From NCBI GenBank assembly GCA_004366215.1, contig SIRY01000037.1:1-9819 (forward strand): a stretch of 9,819 bases of DNA, given 5' to 3'. Every line of letters starts with the position of its first letter. Position 1 is the first letter of the stretch. This DNA comes from Actinomycetota bacterium (GTDB taxonomy: Bacteria > Actinomycetota > Acidimicrobiia > Acidimicrobiales > Acidimicrobiaceae). Shown here piece after piece: positions 5,912 through 9,819 of the stretch. Made by a program: the position numbers and the translations under genes. The notes under the pieces are model-generated. The model saw only the letters and a list, made by a program, of their open reading frames with translations. It searched no databases and was not told the origin of the DNA.

Positions 5912-6589
5912 GTGGATGCCGAACGCGCCCTGTATCGTTCCCCGTCGATCGACGCAGCCGTCCTCGAGCTCTTCGCCCTCGTCAGCGACGGCTTCTCCGG
6001 CGCCAAAGAGGCGTTCCTCCACGAAGACCATGAGATCGTTCGGCGGCTCATTCAGCGAGAGCGGACGATCGACGCTCGCTACCTTGCGCTCGAGCGAGAG
6101 GTGAACGCCCGCCTGCTCGCCCCCGATCGCACGCCCGAGGCCGTCCACTACCTCGTCACCATCGTGCGCATCATCCCGGAGCTCGAGCGCTCGGGAGACC
6201 TCACGGAGCACATCGCTCGCAAAGGGGCGCTCGGCCTCGTCCGTGCCCTCGGGCCGCGGGCGCGCGGCCTACTCGAGTCGATGGCGGAGCTCGCGCTCGA
6301 GATGTGGCAAGCGACCGCCGTCGCCTTCGAGCTCGCTGATCCGAGCGTGGCCCGGCGCGTCAACGAGCTCGACGAGGCGCTCGACGACCTCCACGTCGCC
6401 TTCAGCACCGAGATCGCGTCGACGTGCTCGTCCATCTCGACCGCGATGGATCTTGCGCTCGTCGCGCGCTTCGTCGAGCGCTTCGGCGACCACGCGGTCA
6501 ACCTGGCCCGCTCGAGCGCGACGCTCACGACGCTGACGACCCCGATGCCAAAGCGCGAGCTCCAGAGCCCCGCTGACCCTGAGCGCTAG
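5912..6589 (+). CDS. phoU: PhoU-family protein
   Basis: An all-helical protein of 225 residues from the GTG at 5912 (229 if the TTG at 5900 is used), the usual PhoU length. It has the two-repeat PhoU layout, each with an acidic metal-binding motif: ELERSGDLTEHIAR at about 90-103 and ERFGDHAVNLAR at about 189-200. The second matches the E-x-x-x-D-x-x-x-N consensus well; the first has His in place of Asn. PhoU links the Pst phosphate transporter to the PhoR/PhoB two-component system and sits at the inner membrane face. No pst genes are visible, so this may be a stand-alone PhoU-like regulator. It begins 2-14 bases after the SDR stop. A TAGGCT at 5895-5900 overlaps that stop and could serve as its own -10. 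Its stop shares CTAG with the opposing response-regulator gene. Confidence 0.85.
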   Translation: MDAERALYRSPSIDAAVLELFALVSDGFSGAKEAFLHEDHEIVRRLIQRERTIDARYLALEREVNARLLAPDRTPEAVHYLVTIVRIIPELERSGDLTEHIARKGALGLVRALGPRARGLLESMAELALEMWQATAVAFELADPSVARRVNELDEALDDLHVAFSTEIASTCSSISTAMDLALVARFVERFGDHAVNLARSSATLTTLTTPMPKRELQSPADPER

Positions 6590-7260
6590 TCGTCGGGCAG
6601 CGGAGACGCCTCGCCACGCACCCGGCGGCGCTCTTCGAGGCGCGCACCGAGCGCCGCGATCTCGCTGCGGTGGTGCATGCCAAGCTTGGCGAGGATGTTC
6701 GACACGTAGTTCTTCACGGTCTTCTCGGCAAGGAAGACGGTCGCGGCGATCTCACGGTTCGTCTTGCCTTCCACGATCAGGTCGAAGATGCGACGCTCCT
6801 GCGGCGAGAGTGCCGCGAGCGGATCGTCGTCGCTCGCCACAGGGTGCCGGATGCGCTCGATGAGCCGAGACGTCAACGCCGGGTCGATGAGGCTCTCCCC
6901 CGCTGCGACGCGTGCGACCGCGTTGAGCAGCTCGTCAACGCGCACCCGCTTGAGCAGGTAGCCCGACGCACCGGCCATGATGGAGGCGAAGAGCGCCTCA
7001 TCGTCGGCGTACGACGTCAGCATGAGGCACCGAAGGGCGGGGATGGCAGCGCGAAGCTCACGGCAGAGCTCGACGCCGCTTCCGTCAGGAAGGCGAACAT
7101 CGAGGAGCGCGACGTCAGGCGACGCTATGGGGACACGCGTCCGCGCATCCTCAGCGGTGCCGGCCTCACCGACGACCTCGAAACGCTCGTCCTCTGCGAG
7201 CAGCCGTGCGATGCCGCGGCGAACCACCTCGTGGTCCTCCACGAGGAAGACGCGTACCAC
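6586..7260 (-). CDS. devR: NarL/LuxR-family response regulator, DevR/DosR-like
   Basis: A 224-residue two-domain response regulator. The receiver (1-120) has the acidic pair in FLVEDHEVVRRG (Glu8, Asp9), the phospho-acceptor Asp54 in LLDVRLPDG, Thr82 in LTSY and Lys104. The LuxR-type helix-turn-helix (about 150-210) has LSPQERRIFDLIVEGKTNREIA followed by the recognition helix EKTVKNYVSNILAKLGM (179-195). The whole protein resembles mycobacterial DosR/DevR closely by memory, including GEAG, LPDGSGVELCREL, LAEKTVKNYVS and LAKLGM. DosR activates dormancy and low-oxygen or NO-response genes, among them several Usp genes, and the gene directly upstream here encodes a Usp. No sensor kinase gene is in the window. 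The GTG at 7260 has TAGGCT seven bases upstream, suggesting a leaderless transcript besides read-through from the Usp gene 39 bases upstream. Confidence 0.9.
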   Translation of the reverse strand: MVRVFLVEDHEVVRRGIARLLAEDERFEVVGEAGTAEDARTRVPIASPDVALLDVRLPDGSGVELCRELRAAIPALRCLMLTSYADDEALFASIMAGASGYLLKRVRVDELLNAVARVAAGESLIDPALTSRLIERIRHPVASDDDPLAALSPQERRIFDLIVEGKTNREIAATVFLAEKTVKNYVSNILAKLGMHHRSEIAALGARLEERRRVRGEASPLPDD

Positions 7261-7294
7261 GCGAGGCAGCCTACCGCCCCACGAGGGGCCTCGC
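7261..7294 (-). promoter_or_regulatory. Usp-devR spacer: nested inverted repeats and a TAGGCT -10 candidate
   Basis: On the minus strand GCGAGGC (7294-7288) can pair with GCCTCGC (7267-7261), which touches the devR start codon. An inner hairpin, GCCCC (7276-7280 on plus) with GGGGC (7285-7289), overlaps the first arm by two bases, so the two full stems compete. TAGGCT (7273-7268) lies seven bases before GTG 7260 and is a likely leaderless -10. The hairpins may end or attenuate the Usp transcript. Confidence 0.45.
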
Positions 7295-7299
7295 GGTCT

Positions 7300-7740
7300 T
7301 CAGGCGCGCTCTCGGACCACGACCACCGGAATCGGCGCGTGGTGCACGAGCTGGTCGCTCACGCTCCCAAGGAGCAGTGACGTGAAGCCTCCATGGCCAC
7401 GAGCACCGACGACGAGCAGATCCGCTTGCTCGCACAGCTCGATGAGCCGTGAGGCGGGGTTCCCCTGCACGAGCGCCGTCTCGACGTCGAGGTGCGGGGC
7501 GGCCGAACGAACCGTCGCGACCGCCTCATCGAGCAGTGCCTTGCCCGCCGCCTCGAGCTCGTCGACCGCCTGAGGCGAGGGCCCGTAGCCGAACTCTGGT
7601 ACGGTCCACGAGTACGCGATGAGGAGCCGAGCGTGACGACGAGCAGCCTCCTCGACCGAGAAGTCGAGAGCCTGGCGAGCCGAGGCAGATCCGTCGAAGC
7701 CAAGGAGCACTCGTCCAAAGCGCGTGAACGTCTGAGCCAT
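7300..7740 (-). CDS. Universal stress protein (UspA family, ATP-binding type)
   Basis: A single-domain Usp of 146 residues, the standard size. The first strand ends in VLLGFDGS with Asp16, which contacts the adenine nucleotide in this family. The ATP-binding signature G-x2-G-x9-G-S is complete: GARG at 112-115 and GS at 125-126, followed by VSDQLVHHAPIPVVVVR. Usps of this type bind ATP and dimerise, and support survival during energy or oxygen stress; the enzymatic role is not defined. The ATG at 7740 is chosen over the GTG at 7746 because GGAGGAGG lies upstream with GGAGG six bases from the ATG. A -10 candidate TATGCT and a DosR-box-like sequence sit further upstream. It is the first gene of a likely two-gene unit with the DosR-like regulator and is divergent from the MFS gene. 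Confidence 0.93.
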   Translation of the reverse strand: MAQTFTRFGRVLLGFDGSASARQALDFSVEEAARRHARLLIAYSWTVPEFGYGPSPQAVDELEAAGKALLDEAVATVRSAAPHLDVETALVQGNPASRLIELCEQADLLVVGARGHGGFTSLLLGSVSDQLVHHAPIPVVVVRERA

Positions 7741-7764
7741 GAGCACCTCCTCCGTGTGGAGCGC

Positions 7765-7770
7765 AGCATA
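7765..7770 (-). promoter_or_regulatory. Candidate -10 element of the Usp gene
   Basis: TATGCT on the minus strand predicts a transcription start near 7758 and an 18-base leader that contains the GGAGGAGG ribosome site. The hexamer 17 bases upstream (ATGGTG) is a poor -35, which fits an activator-dependent promoter. Confidence 0.42.
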
Positions 7771-7793
7771 GGCTGCACGAGCAGCGGCACCAT

Positions 7794-7807
7794 GGGTCGA
7801 TGGTCCC
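7794..7807. promoter_or_regulatory. DosR-box-like site between the Usp and MFS genes
   Basis: Read on the minus strand the site is GGGAC-N4-GACCC. Against the mycobacterial DosR core GGGACTTTNGTCCC it matches 10 of 13 defined positions: a perfect GGGAC half, and GxCCC in the other half. Its centre lies about 42 bases from both the predicted Usp start (about 7758) and the predicted leaderless MFS start (7842), the normal position for a DosR activator site. The consensus is from memory of mycobacteria and may differ in this organism. Confidence 0.4.
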
Positions 7808-7829
7808 CGAGGCGGTGGTCCGTTGGCAC

Positions 7830-7835
7830 TAGCAT
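7830..7835 (+). promoter_or_regulatory. Candidate -10 element of a leaderless MFS-gene promoter
   Basis: TAGCAT lies six bases before the GTG at 7842, the same hexamer and spacing as upstream of patB. No Shine-Dalgarno sequence precedes this GTG and no -35 match is visible, so an activator at the DosR-box-like site would make sense. Confidence 0.48.
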
Positions 7836-7841
7836 CGAGCC

Positions 7842-9170
7842 GTGAACCTGCGCGAGCGCCTCCAGCGCCAACCGGTCCCTCTCGCTCGCGCGCTCCGAGA
7901 GTGGCTAGGCCAGCAGACGGCGATCGGGGCGCTCCGTCGGGTCCACCTGCTGTCGATGACAGCAGACGCCATGATGACCGTCGCCTTGGCAGGCACGCTG
8001 TTCTTCTCCGTCTCGCCGACCGAGGCTCGCAGTCGGATCGCGCTCTACCTCCTCTTCACGATGGCGCCGTTCGCCCTCGTCTCCCCGCTCGTCGCCCCAC
8101 TCATCGACAGATCGCGGGCGCTACGGCACTCGATGGTGATCGTCTCGGCGCTCGTACGCCTCGTAGCCGTCCTCCTCATGGCGGCGTCGCTCCACGACCT
8201 CGCCCTCTTCCCCCTCGCGCTCGTCACGCTCGTCGCCTCGAAGGCCTACCTCATCACGAAGTCGTCGCTAGTTCCGCGGGTCCTCGACGACCCGTCTCCT
8301 CGTGACCTCGTCGCAACCAACGCGTCTCTGACGTTGCTCGCGTCGATCGGCGGTGCGATCGGCGTCGCCCTCGGAGGCCTCCTCGCCAAGGTCCCCGGCC
8401 TCGGCCCCGCCTGGGTGCTGATCGCAGAGCCCATCGTGCTGCTCTACGTCGTAGCGGACGGCCTTGCGCTTCGACGAACGCTCACAGGAGCGCAGCGAGG
8501 CGTCACCCGCCAGGGGCATCGCTGGGCTCGGAGTCGCCCGACCGGCCCGGGTTACGCCCGCACGCTCCTCGCCTCGCTCCTCGTCGCCGTGCTGCGGGGT
8601 CAGGTGGGATTCTTCGCCTTCGTCGTCGCCTTCGCTCTCAAGGCGCACGGCGCCCCGGCGTGGGCCTACGGAGCCGCGCTCGCCGCGAGCGCCCTCGGCG
8701 CTGTGACGGCGACGCAGGTTGCGCCGAGGCTCCGCCGGCGCATGAGCGAGATCCCTCTCGCGATCGGGGCTGCTGGCGTCGTCACCGTGGTGGCGGCGAT
8801 CGCTCCGAGCGCGCACCCACCCTTGCTGTGGGCGATCATCACGATGGGCGCCATCTCCCTGAGCGCAGGATCCGCGAAGATCGCCTTCGACGCGACCGTT
8901 CAGCAGGGCCTACGCGAGGAGCACTACGGGCGCACCTTCGCTCGCTACGAGACCGAGTTCCAGCTGGCGTGGGTCCTCGGCGCGGCCGCTGCGACCTTTG
9001 CGCCAACCCCGCTCGGTAGTGGCGAGAGCCTCGTTGCGACGACCGCCGCGGTCGCGCTCGCCGCCTACGCGCTCTCGAGCGCAGCGCTGCGGCACGCGCG
9101 AGAGCCGGAGGCACCCTCGACGGCGGCCGACACGACGACGCATTCGTCACCGCAAATAGGTGACGACTAA
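7842..9170 (+). CDS. Major facilitator superfamily-type membrane transporter
   Basis: A 442-residue polytopic protein with about ten to twelve hydrophobic segments, beginning near residue 34 (LLSMTADAMMTVALAGTLFF) and ending near 420. A cytosolic basic loop follows segment 2 (LIDRSRALRHS, 87-97), in the place of the MFS loop 2-3 motif, and a long Arg-rich loop at about 209-232 separates the two halves, as expected for a 6+6 MFS fold. The tail after 420 is hydrophilic, Thr/Ser-rich and likely cytosolic. The substrate cannot be read; similar proteins are widespread in actinobacteria as uncharacterised transporters. The GTG start follows TAGCAT by six bases and lacks a ribosome site. It is divergent from the Usp gene, sharing a 101-base region with the DosR-box-like site, and is followed after 16 bases by the next membrane protein gene. 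Confidence 0.8.
   Translation: MNLRERLQRQPVPLARALREWLGQQTAIGALRRVHLLSMTADAMMTVALAGTLFFSVSPTEARSRIALYLLFTMAPFALVSPLVAPLIDRSRALRHSMVIVSALVRLVAVLLMAASLHDLALFPLALVTLVASKAYLITKSSLVPRVLDDPSPRDLVATNASLTLLASIGGAIGVALGGLLAKVPGLGPAWVLIAEPIVLLYVVADGLALRRTLTGAQRGVTRQGHRWARSRPTGPGYARTLLASLLVAVLRGQVGFFAFVVAFALKAHGAPAWAYGAALAASALGAVTATQVAPRLRRRMSEIPLAIGAAGVVTVVAAIAPSAHPPLLWAIITMGAISLSAGSAKIAFDATVQQGLREEHYGRTFARYETEFQLAWVLGAAAATFAPTPLGSGESLVATTAAVALAAYALSSAALRHAREPEAPSTAADTTTHSSPQIGDD
9144..9166. repeat. 8-bp inverted repeat over the MFS gene 3' end
   Basis: TCGTCACC (9144-9151) and GGTGACGA (9159-9166) are perfectly complementary around the AT-rich loop GCAAATA. The element ends four bases before the end of the MFS stop codon and nine bases before the TAGGAT promoter candidate of the next gene. 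It may be an operator for that gene or a transcription-pausing stem. There is no T-tract. Confidence 0.4.
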
Positions 9171-9174
9171 CCGG

Positions 9175-9180
9175 TAGGAT
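9175..9180 (+). promoter_or_regulatory. TAGGAT: leaderless -10 or weak ribosome site
   Basis: TAGGAT lies six bases before the ATG at 9187. It fits the same TAGnnT spacing as four other genes here. The enclosed AGGA is seven bases from the ATG and could instead act as a Shine-Dalgarno sequence if the gene is read from the MFS transcript. Confidence 0.4.
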
Positions 9181-9186
9181 CCTCCC

Positions 9187-9819
9187 ATGCACGAGCTGAC
9201 CGTCGAGGCCCAGACACGAACCCGCCTCGCCGTCGTCGCCGCGGTCGTTGCCGCCGCCGCAGAGATCCTCGCGCAGCTCGCCCTCAGCGACCACTGGAAC
9301 CCAGCCGGCCTTGCACTCGTCGGCACGGTCTTCTCTCGTCGACCAGGCCTCCCCTCGTGGGTACCACAGATCCGCGGCACCGGCTACGACGGCCAGTTCT
9401 TCCTTCGCCTCGCGTTCGATCCGTTCGACTGGCGCCGCACCGCCTACGGCATCACCTTCGACACCGGCTACCGAGCACCGCGCATCGGCTACCCGTTCCT
9501 TGCCTGGATCCTCGGAGGCGGCGATCCGCACGTCATCGTCTGGACCATGGCCCTCATCGAGGTCGTCGCTGCGGGTGTCATCGCAGCCACCACCGCCGCG
9601 CTCCTGCCACCCTCGAAGCATCGCACGCTCCTCAGCATCAGCGCAGCCCTCTACGAGGGCTACGCCTTCAGCTACGGGCGCGACCTCGCCGAGCCAGTCG
9701 CCGCGGCACTCGCGCTCGGCGCCGTGCTCGCAATGGAGCGCTTCCACGCCACCGCCGTCGCGACGCTCCTCCTCCTTGGGGCGGTCCTCACGCTCGAGAC
9801 CGAGCTCGTCGTGGCTGGG
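9187..9819 (+). CDS. Polytopic membrane protein, probable GT-C-type glycosyltransferase (3' end outside window)
   Basis: An open frame from the ATG at 9187 to the window end gives 211 residues with no stop, so the gene is truncated by the window. A hydrophobic segment at about 14-33 is followed by an outside-facing region with GYDGQFF (66-72) and TGYRAPRIGYPFLAW (93-107), then further membrane segments from about 117, 150, 170 and 188. YGRDLAEPVAAAL (163-175) and LTLETEL (201-207) resemble the 'EP' and 'RET' motifs often seen in multi-spanning GT-C glycosyltransferases that use polyprenyl-phosphate sugars. The conserved GYDGQ...YR..R..YP...W pattern occurs in actinobacterial membrane proteins of unproven function. 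Role in cell-envelope glycan synthesis is inference. It lies 16 bases after the MFS stop and may be read together with it or from TAGGAT. Confidence 0.68.
   Translation, partial: MHELTVEAQTRTRLAVVAAVVAAAAEILAQLALSDHWNPAGLALVGTVFSRRPGLPSWVPQIRGTGYDGQFFLRLAFDPFDWRRTAYGITFDTGYRAPRIGYPFLAWILGGGDPHVIVWTMALIEVVAAGVIAATTAALLPPSKHRTLLSISAALYEGYAFSYGRDLAEPVAAALALGAVLAMERFHATAVATLLLLGAVLTLETELVVAG

Noticed and set aside
9176..9179. AGGA as a plain Shine-Dalgarno sequence for the terminal membrane protein.
   Set aside because: Not excluded, but the enclosing TAGGAT has exactly the leaderless spacing seen at four other genes, so I list it as ambiguous instead of a ribosome site.
8839..9747. A 302-residue minus-strand frame across the MFS and terminal membrane protein genes.
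   Set aside because: No recognisable domain, spans two plus-strand genes with clear membrane-protein patterns, and has Arg-rich shadow composition.
1..9819. CRISPR array, insertion sequence, tRNA, rRNA or prophage signals.
   Set aside because: No regularly spaced repeats, terminal inverted repeats with transposase, tRNA-like cloverleaf or phage genes were found; composition looks even across the window.

Overview
The window is GC-rich (roughly two thirds G+C by eye), with GTG starts in most genes and tight gene packing. It carries three markers that point to an actinobacterium: the MurT/GatD pair that amidates lipid II, a DevR/DosR-type response regulator next to a universal stress protein, and a small RNA with two C6-7 loops that fits the actinobacterial 6C RNA class. 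A deep-branching class such as Acidimicrobiia is possible, but the sequence alone does not prove it.

Layout. (1) Bases 1-1583, minus strand: a MalY/PatB-type PLP-dependent beta-C-S lyase followed by an ArsR-family repressor whose ATG overlaps the lyase TGA (ATGA), with a palindromic operator candidate upstream. (2) 1642-3653, minus strand: murT then gatD, joined by a GTGA overlap; together they form the lipid II isoglutaminyl synthase that amidates the stem-peptide D-Glu. (3) 3654-3897: an intergenic region with a 6C-like small RNA on the minus strand (about 3740-3816), its likely promoter, and a palindromic LysR-box-like site between it and the LysR gene. (4) 3898-6589, plus strand: a LysR regulator, an SDR of the HSD17B4-like (3-hydroxyacyl-CoA dehydrogenase) subgroup, and a PhoU-family protein. 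(5) 6586-7740, minus strand: a universal stress protein gene followed by a DosR-like NarL/LuxR response regulator, which meets the PhoU gene tail to tail at a shared CTAG. (6) 7842-9819, plus strand: an MFS-type membrane protein divergent from the Usp gene, then a polytopic membrane protein cut by the window edge, probably of GT-C type.

Two regulatory patterns stand out. Five genes (patB, murT, devR, the MFS gene and the terminal membrane protein gene) have a TAGnnT hexamer exactly 6 or 7 bases before the start codon, which is the signature of leaderless transcription; it also settles the murT start. Second, the Usp/MFS divergent region holds a DosR-box-like sequence about 42 bases from the predicted transcription start on each side, so the DosR-like protein may control its own Usp neighbour and the transporter together.

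No mobile element, CRISPR array, tRNA or rRNA was seen. Genes (1)-(6) are mostly recognisable families; the novelty lies in the RNA, promoter architecture and the gene combinations.
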